DNA of 46,982 bases from Myxococcota bacterium. GTDB lineage: Bacteria; Myxococcota_A; UBA9160; UBA6930. The notes under the pieces were generated by a model that saw only the letters and a program-made list of their open reading frames with translations, did not search any database and was not told the DNA's origin. Within the stretch, counting starts at the first letter, position 1. Every line of letters begins with the position of its first letter. This document shows, in pieces, positions 7,532-15,208 of the stretch. The stretch spans positions 1 to 46,982 of the forward strand of contig JASJCN010000019.1 in NCBI GenBank assembly GCA_030065975.1, in the 5' to 3' direction. The translations under genes were made by a program, and so were the position numbers.

Positions 7532-9955
7532 ATGCGCGACTCCGAACCCTGGATGCCAGCCACGCGATCGCAAGACGTCGAGCGCATCGTGCTCCTGCCG
7601 CGAGCCGGCGTGGCCCCCTCGGAGAAGCCGCCGGTGCGGATCTTCCTGGGCACCGAGGCCGCCCAGTACCGGGCCGAGCGGATCTTCCTGTGGTCGATCG
7701 AGCGGGTCCGGGACCCGAGCCGGATCTACGAGATCCACCGGATGATCGACCTGCCCGGCTTCCGGCGGCTGGGCTGGAACACCGGCTTCACCAACTACCG
7801 CTTCGCGATCCCGGCCCTGGCCGGCGCCCACGGCCGGGCGATCTACAACGACGTCGACCAGATCTACCTGCGCGACCCGGGCGAGCTCTTCGACATGTCC
7901 CTCGACGGCCACGGCTACCTGGCCGTGAGCCCCACCGACACCTCGGTGATGCTGATGGACTGCGCGCGGATGGCCCGCTTCTGGCCCCTCGAGGACGCCC
8001 AGCGGCGTCGCAAGTACGGGCTGATCCGCGAGGCCCTGGCCCATCCCAACTGCTACGGCCGCCTGCCCGGCGGCTGGAACGCGCGCGACGAGGAGTACGA
8101 GGCCGGCGAGAGCTGCCTGCTCCACTACACCACCCTGCACAAGCAGCCGTGGCGGCCCTTCCCCGAGCGCTTCTACTACCAGCCGAATCCCCAGGGCGAC
8201 CTGTGGCTCGAGCTCGAGCGCGAGGCGAACGCCGCGGGCTTCCATCTCTTCGGTGCCGACCGCCCGGGCGCCCGCTTCGAGACCCAGACCCGCGCCCTCG
8301 GGCGGCGGCTGGTGCGTCGCCGGCCCGAGATCGAGCAGGCCGCGAGCGAGCTCGGCCAGCGCAGCGAAGCGGAATCCGTCCTCGAGGTGCGCGCCACGCG
8401 CGTCCCGCCGATCGACGACGCGGTGCCGCCCCGGGACATCGTGAGCCTGAAGGATCTCCTGGGCCCGGCCGAATCCAAGCCGACCCACGACGGCGTGGTC
8501 TTCACCGAGGGCCTCGACGGCATCCCCGCCGAGGACCTTCCCTGGGTGATCGAGCGGCTCTTCTCCCGGGCCCGCAAGTTCGTGTTGCTGGCGGCCTCCT
8601 GCGAGCCGCCGCCGGTGGGACGGCGCGTCGGGCGCTCGCCGGTCGGCACGGTGCGGCGGCCCCAGTGGTGGACCTGGATGCTCGAGTCGGCTTCGGCGCG
8701 TCATCCCGACGTGCACTGGCAGCTGCTCCACACCGTGGGCGAGCCCATCGAGTCGGGCCGGCTCCAGATGAAGAGCGGCGGGCGCTGGCTCGTCGAGGAG
8801 CCGCCGAAGGTCTGGGTCCTCACCGATCACAAGCCGGGCCACACGACCCAGTGCATCGGTCTCGCCGACGAGCTCGGCTGGCCCTACGAGATCATCGATC
8901 TCTCCTTCCGCTTCCTCGCCGAGGCGCCGCTGCAGCTCTTCGGGCCGAACCTGCTCGGACTGACCCGCGCTTCGGCCGGGCGCGTGAAGCCGCCGTGGCC
9001 CGACCTGGTGATCGCGACGGGCCGTCGCTCGGCTCCGGTCGCGGGCTGGATCCGCCAGCGCTCCGCCGGGCGCACGCACACCGTGGTGATGGGCCGCATG
9101 GGCTCGAACCTGAGGGACGACTTCGATCTCGCCGTGGCGCCCGCCTTCTCGGGGCTCTACCCGGATCCGCGGCGCATCGACACGGTGCTCCCGATCTCGC
9201 GGGTGCGCGAGTCGGCGCTCGAGTCCGCACGTGCCCGCTGGAAGAGCCGCCTCGAGCGCGGGCGCGAGCCGCGCATCGCCTTCCTCGTGGGCGGCGGAAG
9301 CCCGGAGCACCGGCTCACCAAGGAGGTGGCCCGCGAGCTCGGCCATCGCGTGGCCGACATGGCGCGACGCGCGGGCGGCTCGGTGTTCGTGACCACCAGC
9401 CGACGCACCAAGCCCGCCGCGGCCGACGCCCTGGAAGAGGCGCTCGGCGACGTGACCGAGCACTTCCATCGCTGGGCCGCCGACCAGCCGCCCGACGAGA
9501 ACCCCTACATGGGCTACCTCGCGCTGGCCGACGTGCTGGTCGCGACGGGAGACAGCGCCTCGATGCTCTCCGAGGCCTGCGCCACCGGAAAGCCGCTCTA
9601 CGTGCTGCCGCTTCCGCGCAGCTCGTCCGGGATCCGCGGCCTCGGGCGGCGGCTGGGACGCGGCATCGCGCGCGTCATCGCGCGGCGGGCCATGGCGCGC
9701 CCCACCAACCGGCGCGGGATCGAGCGACCCCAGCGCGGGCTCGAGTGGCTGTGCGCACGCATTCTCGCCGAAGGCTGGATCCACCCGAGCGCCGAGATCG
9801 AGTCGCTGCACAAGAGCCTGTTCGAGAACGACCTCGCGCGCCCCTTCGACGGCGGCTGCGAGCTGCGCCCCCACCGGCCGGTGGGCGAGGCCGAGACCGT
9901 CGCCTCCCGCGTGCGCGAGGTGCTGGGCACGCCGGAGCCGAAGGACGAGGTCTGA
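7532..9955 (+). CDS. Three-part fusion: GT-A-like glycosyltransferase, half-methyltransferase, ELM1-like domain
   Basis: The protein has 807 aa from ATG 7532. Residues 35-240 look like a GT-A/GT8-type glycosyltransferase: R-I-F-L-G-T (36-41), then NDVDQIYLRDP (106-116), whose D107-x-D109 would bind the metal and nucleotide sugar. Residues about 285-415 match only the C-terminal half of a class I methyltransferase family (TEGLDGIPAEDLPWVIERLF, then RKFVLLAASC and RPQWW). The AdoMet-binding glycine-rich loop that should precede it is absent. Residues 425-800 are an ELM1-like domain, beginning K-V-W-V-L-T-D-H-K-P-G-H (426-437), with VGGGSPEHRLT and ATGDSASMLSEACATGKPLYVL. ELM1-like proteins have a GT-B-like fold; the plant relative acts in mitochondrial fission, and bacterial members often lie in cell-envelope loci. 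No clear ribosome-binding site supports the start. Confidence 0.72.
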   Translation: MRDSEPWMPATRSQDVERIVLLPRAGVAPSEKPPVRIFLGTEAAQYRAERIFLWSIERVRDPSRIYEIHRMIDLPGFRRLGWNTGFTNYRFAIPALAGAHGRAIYNDVDQIYLRDPGELFDMSLDGHGYLAVSPTDTSVMLMDCARMARFWPLEDAQRRRKYGLIREALAHPNCYGRLPGGWNARDEEYEAGESCLLHYTTLHKQPWRPFPERFYYQPNPQGDLWLELEREANAAGFHLFGADRPGARFETQTRALGRRLVRRRPEIEQAASELGQRSEAESVLEVRATRVPPIDDAVPPRDIVSLKDLLGPAESKPTHDGVVFTEGLDGIPAEDLPWVIERLFSRARKFVLLAASCEPPPVGRRVGRSPVGTVRRPQWWTWMLESASARHPDVHWQLLHTVGEPIESGRLQMKSGGRWLVEEPPKVWVLTDHKPGHTTQCIGLADELGWPYEIIDLSFRFLAEAPLQLFGPNLLGLTRASAGRVKPPWPDLVIATGRRSAPVAGWIRQRSAGRTHTVVMGRMGSNLRDDFDLAVAPAFSGLYPDPRRIDTVLPISRVRESALESARARWKSRLERGREPRIAFLVGGGSPEHRLTKEVARELGHRVADMARRAGGSVFVTTSRRTKPAAADALEEALGDVTEHFHRWAADQPPDENPYMGYLALADVLVATGDSASMLSEACATGKPLYVLPLPRSSSGIRGLGRRLGRGIARVIARRAMARPTNRRGIERPQRGLEWLCARILAEGWIHPSAEIESLHKSLFENDLARPFDGGCELRPHRPVGEAETVASRVREVLGTPEPKDEV

Positions 9956-10080
9956 GCGCCGCCGGGTGAGCGGCGCCGGGTGATGGGCGGGGAACGGTGC
10001 CCGGCGCGCTGAAACCCGTGTGAAGCGCACGCGCCGGCGGCCTCGCGATCCTCCCTCGGCCTGCGATCCTACGTCCCGCG

Positions 10081-12312
10081 ATGGAGCCGACCACCCCGAA
10101 TCGAGTTCCGGGGCGCCGCATCCGGCGCCTGGTGCTGGGCAACCTGCCGGGCCCGACGGCAGTGCTGCTCGGGGTGCTGACCCTGCTCGTCGTGACCCAG
10201 GACCTGCTCGGCTTCTCCGATCTGGTGCTCAATCGCGGCCTTCCCGCCTCGGTCATCGGCGGCATCACCCTCGACCGTGCGATTCCCTCGATCGCGTGGA
10301 TGATTCCCTTCGCCACGCTGCTGGGCGGCCTCGTCGCCCTCGGGCGCCTGGCTTCGGAAGGCGAGCTCTTCCTGCTGCAGACCTCGGGAATCTCGCTGCT
10401 CTCGTTGTGGCGGCCCTTCGTCGTGTTCGGCGTCGTCATGGCGGCGCTCTGCGCTTTGCTCTCACTCGGGGCCGCGCCGCTCTCGAACCAACGCCTCGAC
10501 GCGCGGCTCGACGAGCTGGCGCGCACCCACCCGTGGTCGCACCTGCAGGCGGGCTTCGTCCATCGCTTCGGCGACTACCGGCTCTCGGCCCGGGAGATCA
10601 CGCCCGACGGAAAGGAGCTGCGCTCGGTGCAGCTCTACATGCCCGACCTCGGCGACACCGTCTTCGCCGAGCTCGCGCGGCTCGAGGCGAGCGAGAACGG
10701 CCGCATCCAGATCGTGCTCGAGAACATGCGCAGCCTGCCGCGCCCCGAAGAGGGAGAGCCCTCGGGTCGGGCCCTCGACGCCGCGCGCATGGTGACCACC
10801 CTCCCCTCCTCGGACGAGCAGCTCGCGCGCACCGAGGTGGATCGCCTGGCCGGGCTCTCCCTCTCGCGCCTGCGCGAGCGCGGCGACCCGGAGTCGCTCC
10901 TGGCGCTGCACCGGCGCTTCAGCTGGCCGGTGCTCACCCTGCTCTTCGCGGCGGGCACGATCCCGCTCTTCGTGCGCGGGGCGCGCTTCTCGCGGTCGAC
11001 CGGCCTCGTGGTGGGGATCGTGGTGCTGGCGCTCTACCAGGGGCTGATCCAGATCGGGAACGGACTGGTGTGGTCCGAGACGGTCCCGGCCGCGGTCGGC
11101 GCCTGGCTCCCGGTCGCGCTCGTCGGCGCGGGGGTGCTGCTGCTGCCCTTCGGTCTCCACACGCGTCCCACCTTCGGGCCGCGGCCCGAGCCCTCGCGCT
11201 TCGGCGTCTGGCTGGCGGCGCGTCGCGGCTCCAACGCGCGGCGCGGGGGGCGGCACGCGCTCGACCGCTACGTGGCTCGCAGCTTCTTCGAGATGTTCCT
11301 GCTCTGCTTCCTCGGGATCCTGGTGGCGTACGTCGCCATCGACGTGCTCGAGCGCGTCGACCGCTTCGTGCGCTACGCGCCGAGCCTCTCGGAGATCGGC
11401 CGCTACTACCTGGCGCGTCTGCCGCTCCTGGCCTCGCGCGTGGTCCCCATCGCGCTGCTGGTGGGGACGGCGGTGACCGTCGCGCTGGTGGGCTCGCGCG
11501 GCGAGCTGGTGGGGATGCGTGCGTGCGGCATCCCGGCCTGGCGCGGACTGCTGCCGATCCTCGTGATCAGCGCCGTGGCCGTTCCCTCGAGCTTCCTGCT
11601 CAACGACCGCGTGATCCCGCACTCGACGGCCCTCGCCGACCGCATCAACGATCTCATCAAGGGGAGGCCGACCGGCGCGCTGCGCGAAGGCACCTGGTTC
11701 CGCGAGGGCAACCGCTTCTACGAGGCGGCGCTCTTCGACCCCGAGGCCGGCATCGCCCGCGAGATCACCGTCTACGAGCTGGACGAGTCGGGGCTTCCGC
11801 TGCGCCGCATCGACGCCACGAGTGCCCGCCACGTGGGAGACGGGATGTGGAGCCTCGTGGACGGGCAGCACGTCGACGCCGGGGGCGAGACGGCGCGCAT
11901 CCAGCCGACGGATCCCGTGACGCGACTCGGCGGCGACGTGAACCTGCAGCTCGACACCCGACACCTGAGCGTGTCGCAGGTGCAGGAGGAGATCGGCCTG
12001 CTCGAGGCGAACGGCGTGGACGCCACGCGCTTCCACGTCGACTTCTGGGCCAAGCTGGCCACGCCCCTCGCGTGCCTGCTGCTGCCGATGCTCGCCCTCT
12101 TCTTCGCCCTGGGCGGCCCGCCCCATCCCTCGACGGCCGCCTCACTGGTCTTCTCCGTCGCCATCGCCGTCTCCTACACCCTGCTCACGGGCCTCGGCGC
12201 GAGCTTCGGCTACGGCGGCGCCCTCCCCCCACCCGCAGCCGCCTTCGCCCCCGCCCTCCTCTTCACGGCCATCGCCCTCGCCCTCGGCCGCCGCCTCCAC
12301 CTCTTCCGCTGA
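10081..12312 (+). CDS. LptF-LptG fusion, LPS export permease with both halves in one chain
   Basis: The protein has 743 aa, twice the usual ~360 aa of LptF or LptG. Each half has the YjgP/YjgQ plan: N-terminal membrane helices, a periplasmic jelly-roll, then C-terminal helices. Half 1 runs from about 15 to 365: helices near 24-45, 65-85 and 105-130, a soluble segment 135-275, then helices at 280-360. Half 2 runs from about 395 to 743: FFEMFLLCFLGILVAYVAIDVLERVDRF opens it, GSRGELVGMRACGIPAWR follows, then a jelly-roll 510-655 and helices to the end. A polar, Arg-rich linker (about 365-395) joins them. In known systems LptF and LptG pair with the LptB ATPase to pull LPS from the inner membrane and hand it to LptC/A. 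No lptB, lptC or lptA lies in the window. It follows the GT/ELM1 gene by 125 bp. Confidence 0.88.
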   Translation: MEPTTPNRVPGRRIRRLVLGNLPGPTAVLLGVLTLLVVTQDLLGFSDLVLNRGLPASVIGGITLDRAIPSIAWMIPFATLLGGLVALGRLASEGELFLLQTSGISLLSLWRPFVVFGVVMAALCALLSLGAAPLSNQRLDARLDELARTHPWSHLQAGFVHRFGDYRLSAREITPDGKELRSVQLYMPDLGDTVFAELARLEASENGRIQIVLENMRSLPRPEEGEPSGRALDAARMVTTLPSSDEQLARTEVDRLAGLSLSRLRERGDPESLLALHRRFSWPVLTLLFAAGTIPLFVRGARFSRSTGLVVGIVVLALYQGLIQIGNGLVWSETVPAAVGAWLPVALVGAGVLLLPFGLHTRPTFGPRPEPSRFGVWLAARRGSNARRGGRHALDRYVARSFFEMFLLCFLGILVAYVAIDVLERVDRFVRYAPSLSEIGRYYLARLPLLASRVVPIALLVGTAVTVALVGSRGELVGMRACGIPAWRGLLPILVISAVAVPSSFLLNDRVIPHSTALADRINDLIKGRPTGALREGTWFREGNRFYEAALFDPEAGIAREITVYELDESGLPLRRIDATSARHVGDGMWSLVDGQHVDAGGETARIQPTDPVTRLGGDVNLQLDTRHLSVSQVQEEIGLLEANGVDATRFHVDFWAKLATPLACLLLPMLALFFALGGPPHPSTAASLVFSVAIAVSYTLLTGLGASFGYGGALPPPAAAFAPALLFTAIALALGRRLHLFR

Positions 12313-12325
12313 CACCCCAAGGGGT

Positions 12326-12404
12326 GGGGACGGTCCTCTCCCCGCTGGGCAAGGACCGTCCCCGCCCCGCGGGCGGCCAGTTGCAAGTTGCAAGGACCGT
12401 CCCC
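12326..12404. repeat. GGACCGTCCCC repeat cluster: 12-bp inverted repeat plus a 15-bp direct copy
   Basis: GGGGACGGTCCT (12326-12337) and AGGACCGTCCCC (12352-12363) form a perfect 12-bp inverted repeat with a 14-nt loop just after the LptF-LptG stop. The sequence GCAAGGACCGTCCCC occurs twice in direct orientation, at 12349-12363 and 12390-12404. The second copy follows TTGCAAGTTGCAA (12381-12393). The first hairpin could terminate transcription, but it has no T-tract. The mix of inverted and direct copies in a short intergenic space looks like a REP-type dispersed repeat (inference). Confidence 0.65.
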
Positions 12405-12423
12405 TCGCTATGATGGGCCGCCG

Positions 12424-13356
12424 ATGGAGCTCTTTTCGCCGCGGATGCAGCGGGCGCTCATGATCGGGAGCACCGCGGTGCTGCCGCGGGCGCTGCGCAT
12501 CGAGGCGCGGCTGCGGCTGTTCACGGGCTGGCACCTGCGCATGGCGCGTGCGGCCGACGTCGTCTTCGTGCGGCACCCCAAGACGGGTGGCACCTGGCTT
12601 CGCGCCCTCATCACGCGGATGTATGCGCAGAAGTATGGCCTCGCCTCGGATCGGGTGGTGCGGTACGACGAGCTCCAGGCGCAGAACGCCGCGCTGCCGC
12701 GCTTCGTCACGACGAGCGGGTATCTGAGCTGGGAGCGGCGGCTCACCGAGGCCATCGTCACCGACCCGGTACTGCGGAAGAAGCGCCTGCTCTTCATGCC
12801 GCGACACCCGATCGACGTCGCGACCTCCTGGTACAACCAGTTCCGCAAGCGCACCAGCGCCTTCAAGCGAGAGATGATCCAGCACGATCTCGCCGATCCC
12901 TTCGATCGTGAAACGATCGGCCGCATCGGCTTCATGCGTCATCCGGAGATCGGGCTGCCCCACGTGATCCGCTACCACAACACCTGGTTCCGGCTGGCGG
13001 AGCAGCACCCGCGTGCGTTGATCCTGCGCTACGAGGACCTGCGCCAGGACACCGTCGGCTCCCTGAAGCGGCTCGCCGACTTCCTGGGGGACGAGTTCGA
13101 CGAGCGCATCCTGCGCGAGGCCGCCGAGTTCGGCTCGGTCGAGAACATGCGTGGGCTCGAAGAGAGCGGCTACTTCAAGAACAAGTCGCTGCGCTTGCGC
13201 GACGGCCAGGATCCCGAGACGCTGAAGGTGCGCCGGGCACGCGTGGGCGGCTACCGCGAGGACGTGGGCGAAGCCGAGGCGCGCGAGTTCGAGGCGATGA
13301 TGCGTCGCGACCTCGACCCGGGGCTCGGCTACCACGCCCTGATCCCGCCCGAGTAG
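12424..13356 (+). CDS. PAPS-dependent sulfotransferase, paralogue of the one at 6236-7207
   Basis: The protein has 310 aa from ATG 12424. VRHPKTGGTWLRALI (49-63) is the 5'-phosphosulfate loop and FMPRHPIDVATSWYNQF (124-140) the 3'-phosphate site. The C-terminus has the same order of conserved residues as the first sulfotransferase: E-S-x-x-F/Y-x-N-K-x-L-x-x-R-D, K-V-R-R-x-x-V-G-G-Y-R, then G-Y-H. It follows the repeat cluster, and no obvious ribosome-binding site precedes the ATG. It ends 9 bp from the convergent GST gene. It probably sulfates an envelope glycan or lipid; the acceptor is unknown. Confidence 0.83.
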   Translation: MELFSPRMQRALMIGSTAVLPRALRIEARLRLFTGWHLRMARAADVVFVRHPKTGGTWLRALITRMYAQKYGLASDRVVRYDELQAQNAALPRFVTTSGYLSWERRLTEAIVTDPVLRKKRLLFMPRHPIDVATSWYNQFRKRTSAFKREMIQHDLADPFDRETIGRIGFMRHPEIGLPHVIRYHNTWFRLAEQHPRALILRYEDLRQDTVGSLKRLADFLGDEFDERILREAAEFGSVENMRGLEESGYFKNKSLRLRDGQDPETLKVRRARVGGYREDVGEAEAREFEAMMRRDLDPGLGYHALIPPE

Positions 13357-13365
13357 CGCGACCCG

Positions 13366-14106
13366 TCAGCTCGGCTGGCGATGCCGCCGGTAGATCTCGC
13401 GGACCCACTCGGCGCCCGGATGATCGGCCCAGCGCTCGAACCAGGCCGTCTCCTTCGGCGCGCCGGAGTGCGCGGGTCCTCCCCAGGCCGAGCAATCGAC
13501 GGCCGGCATCAGGAGTGCGGCGCACGCGAGATCGGCCACGCTGAAGCGGTCGCCCACCAGATAGCCCTCGGGGCCGGCCTTCTTGGCGACGAAGTCGAAG
13601 GCCCGGCGCGTCCGCTCGCGCGCCTCGGCGGCCGACTCGTCGTGGATGTTCATCTCGCGGCGGATCTTGCCGTGGACCAGCGGGAACATCAGCCCGTAGA
13701 GCGTGCGCATGGCGAAGCCGGCCTCGCGCGCGAACACCGCCTTCATGTAGGCGGCGTCCATCACCTCGTGGAACTTGGCCAGCCGCACCGCGGGCCCGAC
13801 CTCGTCGTCGAAGTCGCGCTGGATCGCGAGCGCCTCGGCGCGCTGGTCCGCGCCCTCGGGCATCAGAGGTCGGGAAGGCTCGCGCTCCTCGAGGCGCGCC
13901 AGGATGGCGGCCGACCCCGGGGTGACCTCGTCGCCCCAACGCAGGATCGGCGTCTGGCTCTGACCGGAGAGCTTCCGACAGGTGCCCGCGTGAGGGCCCG
14001 GCAGGAGCGCCCTCCGCTCGTGGGCGATGCCCTTCCAGTCGAGGCCCCAACGGGCCTTCTCGTTGAAGTGCGATCCGTGGAAGTGGAACAGCTCGACGTC
14101 GGACAT
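13366..14106 (-). CDS. Glutathione S-transferase family protein
   Basis: The protein has 246 aa. It starts at ATG 14106 with AAGGAG 5 nt upstream. Residues 1-78 are the thioredoxin-like GST_N domain (ELFHFHGSHFNEKARWGLDWKGI, with QTPILRWGDEVTPGSAAI supplying the cis-Pro and glutathione gamma-glutamyl contacts). Residues about 95-230 are the helical GST_C domain with the VGDRFSVADLACAAL segment that caps family folds. It would conjugate glutathione to electrophiles or reduce them. Its start faces a TetR gene across an 82-bp gap that holds an 8+8-bp palindrome, so it is probably repressed by that TetR and induced by an electrophile (inference). Confidence 0.85.
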   Translation of the reverse strand: MSDVELFHFHGSHFNEKARWGLDWKGIAHERRALLPGPHAGTCRKLSGQSQTPILRWGDEVTPGSAAILARLEEREPSRPLMPEGADQRAEALAIQRDFDDEVGPAVRLAKFHEVMDAAYMKAVFAREAGFAMRTLYGLMFPLVHGKIRREMNIHDESAAEARERTRRAFDFVAKKAGPEGYLVGDRFSVADLACAALLMPAVDCSAWGGPAHSGAPKETAWFERWADHPGAEWVREIYRRHRQPS

Positions 14107-14147
14107 GGGATCTCCTTGGCGGGCTGGAGGACGACCCGGGTCGATGC

Positions 14148-14190
14148 TTTCCACGATACCCAGCGGATGATATGATATCCAACATATCAT
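14148..14190 (+). promoter_or_regulatory. tetR promoter and palindromic operator overlapping the start codon
   Basis: An inverted repeat ATGATATG (14167-14174) / CATATCAT (14183-14190) with an 8-bp spacer overlaps the first two bases of the TetR ATG (14189). A plausible promoter is TTTCCA (14148-14153), a 17-bp gap and TATGAT (14171-14176). Transcription would then start within a few bases of the ATG, so the mRNA would be nearly leaderless; no ribosome-binding site is visible. Repressor bound here would block its own gene and could block the divergent GST gene. Confidence 0.6.
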
Positions 14191-14755
14191 GCGCTATCCG
14201 CCCGAGCACAAGCAGCAGACCAGGGAGCGCATTCTCGACCAGGCGGCCCGACTGTTCCGCATCAAGGGCTACCGCGGCGTCGGGATCGACCAGATCATGG
14301 CCGCCGCCGAGCTCACCCGGGGTGGCTTCTACGCCCACTTCCCTTCGAAGGAGGAGCTCTTCGCCGAGGTGCTCGCGCGGGAGAGCGACTTCGCGCGGCG
14401 CCTGCGCAGCGCGCCAGGGCCCGAGGGCGCCGAGGCCGTGGTGCGCGGCTACCTCGACCCGCGCCATCGCACCCAGGTGGGAGAAGGCTGCACCCTCGCC
14501 GCTCTCACCGGCGAGGTGCCGCGCGCCGGCCGGGCCGCGAAGCGCGCCTTCGCCGGCTGCCTGGCGGAGCTGGCCCAGGAGTTCGAGCGCCAGATCGCGG
14601 GCGACGAGGAGGGGCGCCATGAGCGCGCCCTGCTCGCCGTCGCGACCTGCGTCGGCGCCATCACCCTGGCGCGAGGCGCCGGGGGCGACCCCCTGGCCGA
14701 GGAGCTGGTCGATGCCGCGCGCGAGCAGGCGCTCTCATTGATCCGCGGCGACTGA
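14189..14755 (+). CDS. TetR/AcrR-family transcriptional repressor
   Basis: The protein has 188 aa. The N-terminal 60 residues are a TetR_N helix-turn-helix: RERILDQAARLFRIKGYRGVGIDQIMAAAELTRGGFYAHFPSKEELF. The C-terminal part is ligand-binding. A Cys in E-G-C-T-L (about 95-99) lies where several electrophile-sensing relatives of this subgroup carry a reactive Cys, but this is only suggestive. It is divergent from a GST and followed by a DoxX-like gene 45 bp downstream. The operator overlaps its own start codon, so autoregulation is likely. Confidence 0.87.
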   Translation: MRYPPEHKQQTRERILDQAARLFRIKGYRGVGIDQIMAAAELTRGGFYAHFPSKEELFAEVLARESDFARRLRSAPGPEGAEAVVRGYLDPRHRTQVGEGCTLAALTGEVPRAGRAAKRAFAGCLAELAQEFERQIAGDEEGRHERALLAVATCVGAITLARGAGGDPLAEELVDAAREQALSLIRGD

Positions 14756-14800
14756 TCGACACCGAATGCGGGCCCGCCGGCCTTCGTGCAGAATGCCGCC

Positions 14801-15208
14801 ATGAGCATCGCGCGCCGCATCAGCCTCTACGCCATGTCCGGCCTGTACATCCTGGCCGGCTTCAACCATCTCTGGAACCCCGAGTTCTACGTGCGGATCA
14901 TCCCGCCCGGCCTGCCCGAGCCCGAGCTGCTGAACGTGGTGTCCGGACTCATCGAGATCACCCTCGGCGTCTACCTGCTCGAGCCGCGCACACGGGTGCT
15001 CGCCGCGTGGGGCATCGTCGCGCTCCTGATCGCCGTCTTCCCGGCGAACCTCTACGTCGCCGTCGAGAACGTGAACATGGAGACGGGCGAGCCCGGTGGC
15101 GGAGCCGGTGCCCTGAACTGGGTGCGCATCGCCCTCCAGTTCCCACTCTGGTACTGGGCCTGGACGCACACGCGCCCGCTCCCGGGCGAGGATCCCAGGT
15201 CGGGCTAG
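14801..15208 (+). CDS. DoxX-like small membrane protein
   Basis: The protein has 135 aa with four predicted membrane helices: ISLYAMSGLYILAGFNHL (8-25), a helix around 45-65, WGIVALLIAVFPANLYVAV (about 73-91) and WVRIALQFPLWYWAW (about 109-123). The FNHLWNPEFY segment after helix 1 fits DoxX/DoxD-like proteins, which have been linked to redox balance and thiol stress in other bacteria. I chose ATG 14801; a GTG at 14786 in the same frame would add five residues. It probably shares the TetR transcript. Its last 4 bp overlap the end of the convergent GH1 gene. Confidence 0.7.
   Translation: MSIARRISLYAMSGLYILAGFNHLWNPEFYVRIIPPGLPEPELLNVVSGLIEITLGVYLLEPRTRVLAAWGIVALLIAVFPANLYVAVENVNMETGEPGGGAGALNWVRIALQFPLWYWAWTHTRPLPGEDPRSG

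Noticed and set aside
6236-10030. A 1264-codon minus-strand frame spanning the sulfotransferase and the region opposite the GT/ELM1 fusion
   Set aside because: Only its last 323 codons look like a real protein. The rest is antisense to the plus-strand fusion, with Gly/Arg/Ala-rich shadow sequence.
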